From NCBI GenBank assembly GCA_021828085.1, contig JAKATE010000001.1, forward strand, positions 1 through 47,242: a DNA stretch of 47,242 nucleotides, given 5' to 3'. Of the stretch, positions 8,520 to 17,523 are shown piece by piece (position 1 is the first letter of the stretch; each line of letters opens with the position of its first letter). The notes below the pieces were generated by a model. That model searched no databases. It had not been told where the DNA came from and saw nothing but the letters and a program-made list of their open reading frames with translations. Both the position numbers and the translations under genes were made by a program. The stretch comes from Thermoplasmata archaeon (GTDB lineage Archaea > Thermoplasmatota > Thermoplasmata > Lutacidiplasmatales > UBA184).

Positions 8520-9359
8520 TCAGGCCCGGGCCGGGGGGACCGGGCGACGTGAGGAGGAGGGCGTCCGGCCCGCACGGGCCTCCTCGAGGACCGTCCGCGC
8601 CTCGGAGACCGTCAGGTGGTCGTGGACGATCCCCCGGAGGGCCTGGAGCATCGCCACGGGATGGTCGGACTGCCAGATGTTCCGGCCCATGTCCACTCCG
8701 TAGGCCCCGGCCTCGATGGCCGAGTGCGCGAGCTCCAGGACGGCCTGGTCGTTCTCCAGCTTCGGTCCCCCGGCGACCACCAGGGGGACCGGGCAACCCT
8801 CCACCACTCGGGAGAAACCCTCCTCGCAGTAGTAGGTCTTCACGACGTGGGCGCCGAGCTCCGCGCAGATGCGGCTCGCCAGCGAGAGGTAGCGGGAGTC
8901 GCGCTTCTGCAACTCCTTGCCCACCGCCGTGATGCCCATCACCGGCATCCCCAACTCCTCTCCCTCATCCACCAGGGTCCCGAGGTTCGTGAGAGAGCTG
9001 TGCTCGTGGGCGCTACCGACGAAGACGCTCATCGCCACGGCCGCCACGTTGAGGCGCACGGCCTCCCGCATCGAAGTGGTGAGGGACTCGTCGGAGAGGT
9101 CCTCGCCGACGATGCTGGCCCCCCCGGAGACCCGGAGGACGATGGGCGTGGAGGTTCCCGGGTCGACGCTCGTCCGGAGCACCCCCCGGGTGAGCGCGAG
9201 CGCGTCACAGAACGGAAGGAGGGGACGGATGGTCTCCTTCGGCACCTCGAGGCCGTGGGTGGGGCCCATGAAGTAGCCGTGGTCCACCGCCAGCATGACC
9301 GTGCGCTTCGTCGGAGCCGGGAAGATCCGGCCCATCCGGTTCTGCCATCCCCAGTCCAT
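8520..9359 (-). CDS. LsrF/DhnA-type class I aldolase or thiolase
   Basis: 279-residue TIM-barrel protein. It strongly resembles LsrF: DWGWQNRMGRIF, VMLAVDHGYFMGPT, a Schiff-base Lys in HVVKTYYCEEGF, VPLVVAGGPK and GVDMGRNIWQSDHPVAM all match the family in order. LsrF itself is a thiolase that breaks down phosphorylated AI-2. Related DhnA proteins act as fructose-1,6-bisphosphate aldolase or in archaeal aromatic amino acid synthesis (2-amino-3,7-dideoxy-D-threo-hept-6-ulosonate formation). No other lsr gene is present, so the AI-2 role is doubtful. The ~25 C-terminal residues are an Arg/Pro-rich extension. Confidence 0.88.
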   Translation of the reverse strand: MDWGWQNRMGRIFPAPTKRTVMLAVDHGYFMGPTHGLEVPKETIRPLLPFCDALALTRGVLRTSVDPGTSTPIVLRVSGGASIVGEDLSDESLTTSMREAVRLNVAAVAMSVFVGSAHEHSSLTNLGTLVDEGEELGMPVMGITAVGKELQKRDSRYLSLASRICAELGAHVVKTYYCEEGFSRVVEGCPVPLVVAGGPKLENDQAVLELAHSAIEAGAYGVDMGRNIWQSDHPVAMLQALRGIVHDHLTVSEARTVLEEARAGRTPSSSRRPVPPARA

Positions 9360-9393
9360 GGACGTCCTCGGGGGCCGGCGAGGCCGGGAAGGG

Positions 9394-9402
9394 GTCTAAG
9401 CC
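9394..9402 (-). promoter_or_regulatory. TATA-like element for the aldolase gene
   Basis: The minus strand reads GGCTTAGAC, about 38 bases before ATG 9359, implying a leader of roughly 12 bases. Confidence 0.4.
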
Positions 9403-9443
9403 TTTGCGGGGACCGTCCGCCGGGTATGGAGTCCAACAATCCT

Positions 9444-9458
9444 CTCCCCACAGGGGAG
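9444..9458 (-). terminator. Hairpin downstream of the alcohol dehydrogenase gene
   Basis: Six-base perfect arms CTCCCC/GGGGAG around an ACA loop, about 70 bases past the minus-strand dehydrogenase stop. No U-run follows, so termination is only a possibility; it may instead stabilise the mRNA 3' end. Confidence 0.25.
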
Positions 9459-9483
9459 GAGGCGAGGAGCACGGGGGGGAAGG

Positions 9484-9507
9484 GCGAGCGAGCGAAGCGA
9501 GCGAGCG
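9484..9507. repeat. 24-base mirror repeat built of GCGA units
   Basis: Three GCGA units, then AGC and further GAGC units, so that the sequence reads the same forwards and backwards on one strand (centre between 9495 and 9496). It lies between the dehydrogenase stop and the aldolase promoter. Role unknown. Confidence 0.5.
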
Positions 9508-9529
9508 CAAAGAGGGGCCGGCCGGGCCG

Positions 9530-10564
9530 TCAGGCCCCCGACGTCATGACGACCTTGAGCGTCCCCTGCGGAAGCGCCGCCTGGGCGAAGGCCCGCTCGG
9601 CCTCCTCGAGGGGGAAGCGGTGCGTCACCAGGTCCGCCACCCGGACCCGCTTCGCGGCCAGGAGCTCCAGCGCCCGGTTCGTCCCCACCTCGGTGGTCGC
9701 GTAGGTGGGGACCAGCCGTACCCCCCTCAGGTAGAGCTCCTGGGGGTCCGTCTCGAACGGTCGACCCCGCTCCGGCAGTCCGAAGAGGTTCACCGTGCCC
9801 CCGCGCCGGACCACCCGGGTGGCCTCTGTGATCGCCGCCGGCGCGCCGGTCGCGACGACCACGAGGTCGGGCCCGACCCCGGCGGTCCGCTCAAGGACCG
9901 TGCGTTCCATCCGCTCAGGATCCCGGGGATCGAGGAGATCGTCGGCTCCATCCGCCCCTCCGGCCCGGTCCCGGCGGTAGGCGGAGATGTCGGCCGCCCC
10001 GACCCAGCTCGCCCCGAATGCCCGGAGGAGCCTCAGGTAGATCTGGCCGATGGGGCCGAGACCGAGGAGGAGCACCCGCCGGCCCGAGACCGGGCCCACG
10101 GTGGCGAGCGCCTCCAGGCAGCAACCCATCGGCTCGATGAACGTGGCCTCCTCGTCGGAGACCTCGGGGGGGAGGGGCAGCACCGCTCCGCGCGCGACGT
10201 GCGTGGAAGAGACGCTGAAGACCTCGGAGAACCCGCCGGGGTCGATGTTGGTCCGCTGGAAGTCCGGACAGAAGGTCGGGGCGCCCGCGCGGCAGACCGC
10301 GCAGCTCAGGCACGGCACGTGATGATGGACGAAGACCCGGTCGCCGGGTCGGAAGGCCCCCAGGCCGTCGGCCACGGACCGGACCACACCGGCCGGCTCG
10401 TGTCCGATGCGGCCGGTGGCCGAGTAGTTCCCCCGGATCTTCTCCAGGTCGGTCCCGCAGATCCCGCAGGCGCGGAGGGCGACGGTGAGGCCGCCGGGAG
10501 GGGCCTCCGGCGTGGGGAGCTCCGTGAGGGAGATCCCTCCGGGACGCAGGAGCACCGCGTGCAA
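9530..10564 (-). CDS. Zinc-dependent alcohol dehydrogenase family protein
   Basis: 344-residue medium-chain dehydrogenase/reductase. Catalytic zinc ligands are C36 (GICGTD) and H55-E56 (GHEPAG). The four-cysteine structural zinc site is C85/C88/C91/C99. The NAD(P) Rossmann loop is GLGPIGQIYL near residue 170. This pattern fits polyol, threonine or scyllo-inosose-type dehydrogenases. The start is TTG 10564: it gives the standard short N-terminus (HAVLLRPGGISL), has GGGGAGA upstream, and lies only 20 bases after the aminotransferase stop, so the two form an operon. An aminotransferase-dehydrogenase pair suggests handling of an amino-aldehyde or hydroxy acid, which is inference. Confidence 0.88.
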   Translation of the reverse strand: MHAVLLRPGGISLTELPTPEAPPGGLTVALRACGICGTDLEKIRGNYSATGRIGHEPAGVVRSVADGLGAFRPGDRVFVHHHVPCLSCAVCRAGAPTFCPDFQRTNIDPGGFSEVFSVSSTHVARGAVLPLPPEVSDEEATFIEPMGCCLEALATVGPVSGRRVLLLGLGPIGQIYLRLLRAFGASWVGAADISAYRRDRAGGADGADDLLDPRDPERMERTVLERTAGVGPDLVVVATGAPAAITEATRVVRRGGTVNLFGLPERGRPFETDPQELYLRGVRLVPTYATTEVGTNRALELLAAKRVRVADLVTHRFPLEEAERAFAQAALPQGTLKVVMTSGA

Positions 10565-10584
10565 GAGGTCTCCCCGGGGTCGGC

Positions 10585-11973
10585 TCAGGCCCCGGCGGCG
10601 GCCCGGAGGGAGGCCTCCAGGATCTCCACGGCCTCGTCGATGTGCTGCTCCTGGACGATGAGCGGAGGGACGAAGCGGAGCGACGAGGCTCCGCAGCCGA
10701 GGAGGATGAGCCCCCGCCGCCACGCCTCGGTCTCCACACGGTCACGGAACTTCGGCGCCGGCTCCTTCGTCCGGCGGTCCTTGACGAACTCGGTCGCGGC
10801 CATGAGGCCGAGGCCGCGCACATCCCCGATGACCTCGTGGCGGTCCATGAGCTCCTCGAGGCGCTTCTTCAGGTACTGGCCCTGGCGCGTGGCGTTCTCG
10901 AGCAGGTGCTCGCGCTCGTAGACGTCGAAGGTGGCGAGGGAGGCGGCGCACGCGACGGGGTTCCCGCCGAAGGTGTTCGAGTGCGCGCCCTGGTACGGGT
11001 AGTCGAGCTCCCGGTCGAAGATGGCCGCCCCCAGCGGAAGGCCCCCGCCGAGCGCCTTCGCGGTGGTCACCAGCTGGGGCTTCACCCCGAAGTGCTCGAT
11101 GGCCCACATCTTCCCGGTCCGCCCCATCCCGGCCTGGACCTCGTCGTCGATGTGGAGGATGCCGTGCGGCTCGAGGATCTTGCGGGCGGTGGAGAAGTAG
11201 TCCTTCGGGGGGACCAGGTAGCCCCCTTCCCCCATGACCGGCTCGACGATGAAGGCGGCCACATCCTCGGGAGGGAGGACGCTCGGGAAGTACAGCTCGT
11301 CGAGGATCTTCAGGCAGTAGAGCCCGCAGCTCGGGTACTCGAGCTTGTAGGGGCAGCGGTAGCAGTTGGGAGGCGGGATGTGCACCCCTCCGCCCATCTG
11401 CGGCTGGAACTTCCTGCGCTGCGCGGCCTTGCTCGCGGTCACGGTGAGCGCGCCCATGGTCCGGCCATGGAAGGCGCCGATGAGCCCCAGGAAGAGCGGT
11501 CGGCCGGTCTTGAAACGGGCGAGCTTGAGCGCGGCCTCGACGCTCTCCGTCCCCGAATTGACGAAGAAGACCTTGCGGTCCCCGCCCCCCGGGGCGATCT
11601 TGGCGAGCTTCTCCGCGAGCCGGGCCTGGACCTCGTAGTAGTAGTCCGTCCCGGCGAAATGCATCAGGCGCGCCGCCTGCTCCTGCACCGCCTTCACCAC
11701 GGTGGGGTGGCAGTGCCCAGTGTTCAGCACGCCGACGCCCGCGGCGAAGTCCAAGAGACGGTTGCCGTCGACGTCGGTGACCCAGACCCCCTCCGCATGG
11801 TCGGCGGCGATGGGCGCGGTCTTGGTGGACGTCATGAGGAAACGCTGGTCGGTCTCGACGATCGCCTTCGCCTTCGGACCGGGGATCTCCCCATGGATCA
11901 CCACCCCCCGGGCCGGGCGCTTCTCCGAAGGGCGGGCGGCGGGGGCTTGTTTCCGCGCAGAGGAAGCGACCAT
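10585..11973 (-). CDS. Class III PLP-dependent aminotransferase (ornithine/4-aminobutyrate type)
   Basis: 462 residues. PLP-phosphate loop NSGTESVEAALKLAR, IDDEVQAGMGRTG with the cofactor-ring Asp, and the Schiff-base Lys in TTAKALGGGLPLGA are all present. Between the large-domain strands sits a cysteine-rich insert (CYRCPYKLEYPSCGLYC). Such an insert is characteristic of archaeal GabT/ornithine aminotransferase-like proteins, some of which act as broad amino-acid racemases. ATG 11973 is the first plausible start, with a TATA-like element ~35 bases upstream; the first ~25 residues are Ala/Arg-rich. It is first in an operon with the zinc dehydrogenase, and a LysO-type exporter lies just upstream on the same strand. 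Confidence 0.93.
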   Translation of the reverse strand: MVASSARKQAPAARPSEKRPARGVVIHGEIPGPKAKAIVETDQRFLMTSTKTAPIAADHAEGVWVTDVDGNRLLDFAAGVGVLNTGHCHPTVVKAVQEQAARLMHFAGTDYYYEVQARLAEKLAKIAPGGGDRKVFFVNSGTESVEAALKLARFKTGRPLFLGLIGAFHGRTMGALTVTASKAAQRRKFQPQMGGGVHIPPPNCYRCPYKLEYPSCGLYCLKILDELYFPSVLPPEDVAAFIVEPVMGEGGYLVPPKDYFSTARKILEPHGILHIDDEVQAGMGRTGKMWAIEHFGVKPQLVTTAKALGGGLPLGAAIFDRELDYPYQGAHSNTFGGNPVACAASLATFDVYEREHLLENATRQGQYLKKRLEELMDRHEVIGDVRGLGLMAATEFVKDRRTKEPAPKFRDRVETEAWRRGLILLGCGASSLRFVPPLIVQEQHIDEAVEILEASLRAAAGA

Positions 11974-12003
11974 GGATGCCTCGGCTCGGGAGCGGGGGCC
12001 CGG

Positions 12004-12013
12004 TCTAAAAAGA
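12004..12013 (-). promoter_or_regulatory. TATA-like element for the aminotransferase operon
   Basis: On the minus strand TCTTTTTAGA, the most AT-rich stretch nearby, centred about 35 bases upstream of ATG 11973. Confidence 0.5.
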
Positions 12014-12100
12014 GTTCGTGGACGCCCGGGCACACCTCCCCCGCGACCCCCGGCCTCCACGCTGAGAGCTCGGAGAGGGAGAAGGGGGTTCCCCGCCCGC

Positions 12101-12973
12101 TCACGCCAAGAGCAGGGCGAGGAGCACGGGGGCGAGGAGGGTGAAGAGGGTACCCACCGCGAGCGCGAGGGCCGCGGCATCCCTCCGCCCGTAGCGCGTC
12201 ACGAAGTAGAGCGTCGTGTCCATCGAAGTGGCTCCCCCGGAGGCGGCGATGGCCGGCGCGCCGGCCCATCGACCGACCCAGGGAGCGCTCACCATGGTGA
12301 GGTCCTCCCTCAGGAAGTTCACCAGGAAGGCCAACGTCCCGGCCACCGGGGAGACCGCCTGGGCGACGGCCGGACCGGCGAGGGTGTACCAGCCGAAGGC
12401 CAGGGTGCTCGCGAAGGCCACTCTCCACGGCTCTCCCGTAAGGAGGAAGAGGACGACCGCCCCCGCCGCGGAGGCGAGGAGGCCGGCGAGGAAGGGCAAG
12501 GGGAGCTCCCGGAGCGCCTTCAGCTCGAGCTTCGCCTCCCAGCCGACGAGGAAGAGCAGGGCGAGCAGGAACACCTCCACGGCGGTACCGGCCGGTGCCC
12601 TCAGTCCCGGCGAGGCCGTGCCGACGAGGTAACCGATCACCACGCCCGCGACGATGGCCGCGGGGAGCGCCCAGGGCGAGCTCGTCCTCGGCTCGGAAGG
12701 CGCGCTCACTCGGTCGGCGCGAGGGCGACGGACGCCCCGGACGACCAGCACCGCTACCGCCAGCATCGCGACCGCGGCCCCCAGGGCAGGGAGGAGGAGT
12801 TGGAGGAGTCCGAGGGAGGGTTCGCTCGCCAGCGTGACGCCGAGCGCGCCGACGAGAAGGAGGATGCAGGCCCGGGTGAGCGCGGAGCACCGGGCGGGGA
12901 AGGGCCAGACCCGCCCCAACGCGAGGCCGAGCCCCAGGGCGCCCGCGAGCAGGAGTTCGCTGAAGGCCTCCAT
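12101..12973 (-). CDS. lysO: LysO family (DUF340/YbjE) membrane exporter
   Basis: 290-residue polytopic membrane protein with about eight hydrophobic helices. Family hallmarks are in order in the C-terminal half: AFGWYTLAGP, then NFLREDLTM, then SGGATSMDTTLYFVTRYG, the conserved block around the acidic residues that drive lysine/H+ antiport in E. coli LysO. An Arg-rich cytoplasmic loop (RGVRRPRADR) separates the two halves. It lies 127 bases upstream of the aminotransferase on the same strand. Lysine or another basic amino acid is the likely substrate; that specificity is inference from the family. Confidence 0.82.
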   Translation of the reverse strand: MEAFSELLLAGALGLGLALGRVWPFPARCSALTRACILLLVGALGVTLASEPSLGLLQLLLPALGAAVAMLAVAVLVVRGVRRPRADRVSAPSEPRTSSPWALPAAIVAGVVIGYLVGTASPGLRAPAGTAVEVFLLALLFLVGWEAKLELKALRELPLPFLAGLLASAAGAVVLFLLTGEPWRVAFASTLAFGWYTLAGPAVAQAVSPVAGTLAFLVNFLREDLTMVSAPWVGRWAGAPAIAASGGATSMDTTLYFVTRYGRRDAAALALAVGTLFTLLAPVLLALLLA

Positions 12974-13228
12974 CCCACCGTCGGGAGGGACCTTCCCTCA
13001 TCAATGAGCCGCTCGGCGCTCGTCCGAGAGGTTATCTGGGGACCGAATGTGGGGTCCGCGTGCGCGCTCCGTGGAAAGCCCCGAGCCTCCCTCCGAGACC
13101 TCCCATGCCCGCCCCCTACCCCTCCCCGCCTCAGCCCTACCCGCTGGGAGAGGACGAGGAGAGCCCTTTTCCGTGACGGCGGAACCGTCGGGTGCCCTGC
13201 CCTGACAGTTTCCCGCACAGGGAAGCCA
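12974..13228. other. Divergent intergenic region between lysO and padR
   Basis: About 255 bases before the padR promoter. It holds two short inverted repeats: GGACC/GGTCC near 13040 and TTCCC-GCACA-GGGAA at 13210-13224, immediately upstream of the padR TATA box. A 23-codon open frame (13105-13176) is present but has no convincing promoter or ribosome site. Nothing else recognisable. Confidence 0.4.
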
Positions 13229-13262
13229 TTATATCGATTTTCCGATATCGGTAATCCGATAT
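13229..13262 (+). promoter_or_regulatory. padR promoter with overlapping palindromic operators
   Basis: TTATAT (13229-13234) lies 27-32 bases before ATG 13261, giving a leaderless transcript. Immediately downstream is a perfect inverted repeat ATATCGG-TAAT-CCGATAT (13245-13262) whose right arm includes the first two bases of the start codon. A second pair, ATATCG (13231-13236) and CGATAT (13243-13248), and a core CCGATATCGG (13242-13251) overlap it. Bound repressor would cover both the TATA box and the transcription start, so autoregulation by the PadR protein is the obvious inference. Confidence 0.75.
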
Positions 13263-13683
13263 GTGGACGGGAGGGAGCACCGGACGGAGGCCTCGCGGGC
13301 TGCGCATCTGGGTCCTCCGCCTCGTCGGCAACCGCCCCCGGAACGGGGCCGAGATCATCCAGGACATGGAGGCGATGACCCACGGCTGGTGGCGCCCTTC
13401 CCCCGGTTCGATCTATCCCCTCCTCGAGCAGCTCACGGAGGAGGGCGTCCTCCAGCGCCGCCCCGATGGCCGCTACGAGCTCAGCCGCGAGGCCCGCGCG
13501 CAGCAGCAGGGCTGGAACTGGGGAGGTCTCCCTTTCCCCAAGCGGCCGGAAGAGGTCGTCCGGGAGATCGACGGGTACGTCCGCTATCTCGAGGACCTCC
13601 GGACCAGCGACCAGGCCGCCGTGAAGGACCAGTCCGCGACCCTGCGCAGGATCGCGGAGAGGCTCCGGGAGCTGGGGAACTGA
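13261..13683 (+). CDS. PadR-family transcriptional regulator
   Basis: 140 residues. The winged helix spans residues ~15-80, with the family signature GAEIIQDMEAMTHGWWRPSPGSIYPLLEQL followed by EEGVLQRRPDGRYELS. The C-terminal ~60 residues form a predicted dimerisation helix (REIDGYVRYLEDL and onward). PadR proteins repress genes for phenolic-acid or drug efflux and often sit beside an ABC exporter, as here: the ATP-binding subunit starts 90 bases downstream. ATG 13261 is fixed by the promoter spacing. Confidence 0.9.
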   Translation: MWTGGSTGRRPRGLRIWVLRLVGNRPRNGAEIIQDMEAMTHGWWRPSPGSIYPLLEQLTEEGVLQRRPDGRYELSREARAQQQGWNWGGLPFPKRPEEVVREIDGYVRYLEDLRTSDQAAVKDQSATLRRIAERLRELGN

Positions 13684-13772
13684 TGGACCCTGTCCGGACG
13701 GCCGAGACGCCTGCCCGGTCTCGAGCGGGTCCTCCCCCCGGGTGTGGCTAGGACCCCCCAGGAGGATCGACC

Positions 13773-14773
<1,001 letters not shown>

Positions 14774-14777
<4 letters not shown>

Positions 14778-15607
14778 CCCTGCGGGCCTTCTCTGCGCTC
14801 ACCGGCCGTGAGCTTCGGCGCTGGGTGCGCACCCCCACGGCGATCATCGCCTCGGTGATGACGCCGTTCTTCTACCTCATCCTCTTCGGCCAGGCGTTCA
14901 ACATCGGGAAGTTCCTCTCGGCCGGCCCTGCCTCGGAGACCCTGGCGGCCTTCCAGGGGGCGCCCAACTACTACTCGTACTTCTCCTCGGGAATGGTGAT
15001 CTTCGTCGTGCTCTTCTCGAGCCTCTTCATCGGGGCGAACGTCATCTTCGACAAGCGGCTCGGCTACATCAAGAAGCTCACCGTCGCCCCGGTGAGCCGG
15101 TCCGTCATCCTCGCCGCCAACGTCGCGGCCGGGGTCATCCGCTGCCTCCTCTTCGGGGGCGTGGTCTTCCTGCTCGCCGTGGTCTTCACCCACGTCCCCG
15201 GGCTCAACGGCCTCACCACCACCGTGCCGGTGAGCGCGCTGGGGGTGATCGAGATCTTCCTCGCCATGGCCCTCCTGGCCGCGGCGTTCACCAGCCTGTT
15301 CGTCACCGTGGGGTACGTCATCGAGCAGGTGGAGGCGTACTTCGCGCTCATCAACCTGGTCAACCTCCCGCTGCTCTTCTCCTCCACCGCGCTCGCGCCG
15401 GAGACGATCATGCCGGGCTGGCTCAAGACCATCGCCAACGGGAACCCCGTGACGCTTTCAATCAACGTCCTTCGCGAGAACCTCTTCCCCTGGCAGGGAT
15501 ACTACAGCTACAGCCCCGAGGTCTACCTCGGGGTGCTCTTCGTCTTCGCCTTCGCGCTCATCGCGCTCTGCGTGGCGGTGACGCTCAAGACCCTCGCCCC
15601 CCGGTGA
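14774..15607 (+). CDS. ABC-2 type permease (DrrB-like)
   Basis: 277 residues with six TM helices in the usual ABC-2 arrangement. An N-terminal amphipathic segment (ELRRWVRTPTAI) precedes helix 1, and the conserved cytoplasmic stretch FDKRLGYIKKLTVAPVSR lies between helices 2 and 3. The late motif TLSINVLRENLF matches the ABC-2 signature region. GTG 14774 overlaps the ATPase stop as GTGA. It pairs with the upstream ATPase to form a half-transporter dimer. Confidence 0.93.
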
Positions 15608-15859
15608 TCGGCGGGGTCGGTCCGGGGCGCCGCCCGGACCGGCCGCCCGGGTGAGCCCGAGACCCTCCCTCCCCAAGCCGATCCCCCCTCTCCGCCCCGG
15701 GCCGACCCGGCGTCGGGCCTGCATACCCTGGGCCCCGGGTCCCGGTGACACCGAGGAGGTGCGTCGACCCAGCGGGGCCCTCGCCCCCCCAGAGGGTCCG
15801 GGCCGCCCGGCGGGGCCTTGGGGCAACCGCAACGCGGCGGTCGTCGCCGAGGGGGCGCC
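15608..15859. other. Intergenic region between convergent ABC permease and aquaporin genes
   Basis: About 250 bases, C-rich on the plus strand, without a T-run, TATA-like box or convincing open frame. The sequence does not show how the two converging transcripts end. Confidence 0.4.
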
Positions 15860-16609
15860 CTACGCCGACCGGTTGCGGAAGGCCCGCTCGATACCTGCCG
15901 CGAGGATCCCCCCGATGATCGGAGCGACCCAGAACAGCCAGTCCTGCGTGATGGCCCACCGGGTGCTCGAGGAGAAGGCCGTGAGCAGGGCGGGGGCGAA
16001 GCTCCGAGCGGGGTTGACCGAGGCCCCGTCGATCGGGATGGCGATGAGGTTGGTCATGATCAGCGTGAACCCGATGCCGAGGGGAGCCAGGTTCTTGGCG
16101 AACCCCTCCTCCCGCGTGGCGAGCAGAACGACGAAGACGAGGAAGAAGGTCAGCACAACCTCGAGGAGGAAGACGCTGCCGAGCGCGACCGTGTAGGGGG
16201 ACCCGTTGCCGGAGTAGCCTTGGGAGGCCAGGGCGACCCCCGAGGAGGTGGCGGAGTTCCACAGGGGGGTGGAGCCGTAGGCGATCCCGGCCACCACCCC
16301 GACCGCGAGGATGCCCCCGAGGACCTGGGCCACAATGTAGGGGACCACGTCCCGGCCCTTGGTCCGGCCGGCGAGCCACATGCCGATGGTGATGGCGGGG
16401 TTGAAGTGCGCCCCGGAGACGTCCCCGAAGGCGTAGACCATCCCGATGACCCCCAGGCCGAGGGAGAAGCTGATCAGCATCACCCGGGCGTTGAAGACCA
16501 GTCCCTGGTCCGCGTTCAGCGAGAGTACCGCCGCCCCTGTGACGGAGAGGAGGAGCCCGAAGGTCCCGAGGAACTCCGCGAGGTACCGTTGGCCGGAAGT
16601 CCAGGTCAT
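15860..16609 (-). CDS. Aquaporin (MIP family)
   Basis: 249-residue channel with six TM helices and both half-helix motifs: N70-P-A and N199-P-A-R202. The residue after the second NPAR is Ser, as in water-selective aquaporins; glycerol facilitators have Asp there. A Gly/Ser-rich extracytoplasmic loop (~residues 111-140) is longer than usual. The start is ATG 16609, because the TATA-like TTTAAG sits 27 bases upstream and would overlap any earlier start such as 16633. Likely role: water or small neutral solute passage and osmotic adjustment. Confidence 0.93.
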   Translation of the reverse strand: MTWTSGQRYLAEFLGTFGLLLSVTGAAVLSLNADQGLVFNARVMLISFSLGLGVIGMVYAFGDVSGAHFNPAITIGMWLAGRTKGRDVVPYIVAQVLGGILAVGVVAGIAYGSTPLWNSATSSGVALASQGYSGNGSPYTVALGSVFLLEVVLTFFLVFVVLLATREEGFAKNLAPLGIGFTLIMTNLIAIPIDGASVNPARSFAPALLTAFSSSTRWAITQDWLFWVAPIIGGILAAGIERAFRNRSA

Positions 16610-16632
16610 ACCCTGGCCGGAGAGTCGGCGCA

Positions 16633-16640
16633 CTTAAACG
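16633..16640 (-). promoter_or_regulatory. TATA box of the aquaporin gene
   Basis: Minus strand CGTTTAAG, centred 27 bases from ATG 16609. This decides the start codon and predicts a leaderless mRNA. Confidence 0.6.
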
Positions 16641-16787
16641 CTTCCGCTCCACGGTACCCGTAGGGAAGAGCGACCCCGGCGAACCGGCCCCCCGGGGGGT
16701 CCGAGACGGGCCCGGGCACCCTGATGCCGACCCTCGGACGGGCCGGGGGGTTCGGGTCGCGGCCCCGAGGCCTCGCTCCGTGTTGGA

Positions 16788-16799
16788 ACAAAATTCTAA
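16788..16799 (+). promoter_or_regulatory. TATA-like element for the gene at 16824
   Basis: AAAATTCTAA, the most AT-rich run in this gap, centred about 29 bases before ATG 16824. Confidence 0.5.
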
Positions 16800-16823
16800 G
16801 GGGACCCGGGGACATGGCCGGCC

Positions 16824-17468
16824 ATGGCGCCCTTCATCCCCGGGGGACGCTTGGACCTCCGGGCGCCTCCCACCGCTCGGGGCGTGAAGGCCGGAAAGGG
16901 CCTCTTCCAGCCCGTCTCGGTCCTCTGGGCCTGGTACAATGAGGCCGCCGGCCTCGTGGAGTGGACGTTCCACAATGCGTCGGCGGCGGTCGCGACGGTC
17001 GCCCTGTTGCGCAACGGCTACTACTTCGGGGATGCCTTCTGGCCTGTCTACCTCGCGAATCCTTCCTTTCGGACGGTCTGGGCGACGGCCCTCCGACCGC
17101 TACCGGACCAGGGCGCCTCCCAGAATTCTCCCCCTCTCGTGATCCTGGGAGTGGGAGGCTCCCCTACGGTGGCCTTCGCCTTCACCCTTGGTCCGGGGCA
17201 GACCTGGTCCATGCTCGAGGGGGGCTTCTCCCCCGCCACTCCCCCGGACCCCCAGGCGGCTCCGCTCTGCGCCGTGGAACTCGAAGCGGAGTTCTGCGTG
17301 GGGTACAGTCCGCAGGCGGTCTCCCAGTGGGACCAGCAGAGTTCGACCAGCCTGCAGGGATACTCTCCGAACCCCGCGTCGTTCCGGACGCTGGAGCTGA
17401 GTGCCCCCGCGGCGCCTCTCCCCACCTTGAAGCTCTTTCCTGTGAGCGTCCGGCCCGGACCTTGCTGA
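16824..17468 (+). CDS. Orphan hypothetical protein, 214 aa
   Basis: No family recognised. No signal peptide or long TM helix. It is rich in aromatic and small polar residues, with beta-type patterns (VEWTFHNASAAVATVALL; PTVAFAFTLGPGQTWSMLEGG) and two cysteines (~148 and 157) that could pair, plus a C-terminal Cys. Composition is less Glu/Arg-rich than its neighbours, resembling exported beta-sandwich proteins, though no export signal is seen. A promoter-like element at the right distance supports expression. It converges on the next gene with a 55-base gap. Confidence 0.6.
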   Translation: MAPFIPGGRLDLRAPPTARGVKAGKGLFQPVSVLWAWYNEAAGLVEWTFHNASAAVATVALLRNGYYFGDAFWPVYLANPSFRTVWATALRPLPDQGASQNSPPLVILGVGGSPTVAFAFTLGPGQTWSMLEGGFSPATPPDPQAAPLCAVELEAEFCVGYSPQAVSQWDQQSSTSLQGYSPNPASFRTLELSAPAAPLPTLKLFPVSVRPGPC

Positions 17469-17523
17469 ACCACCGGGACCTCGAGCGGGGAAACGGTCGG
17501 ATCGGCCTTCGAGTCCTCTCGCG

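Noticed and set aside
13105..13176. 23-codon open frame between lysO and padR
   Set aside because: Pro-rich, no TATA-like element at the right distance and no ribosome site; too short to support.
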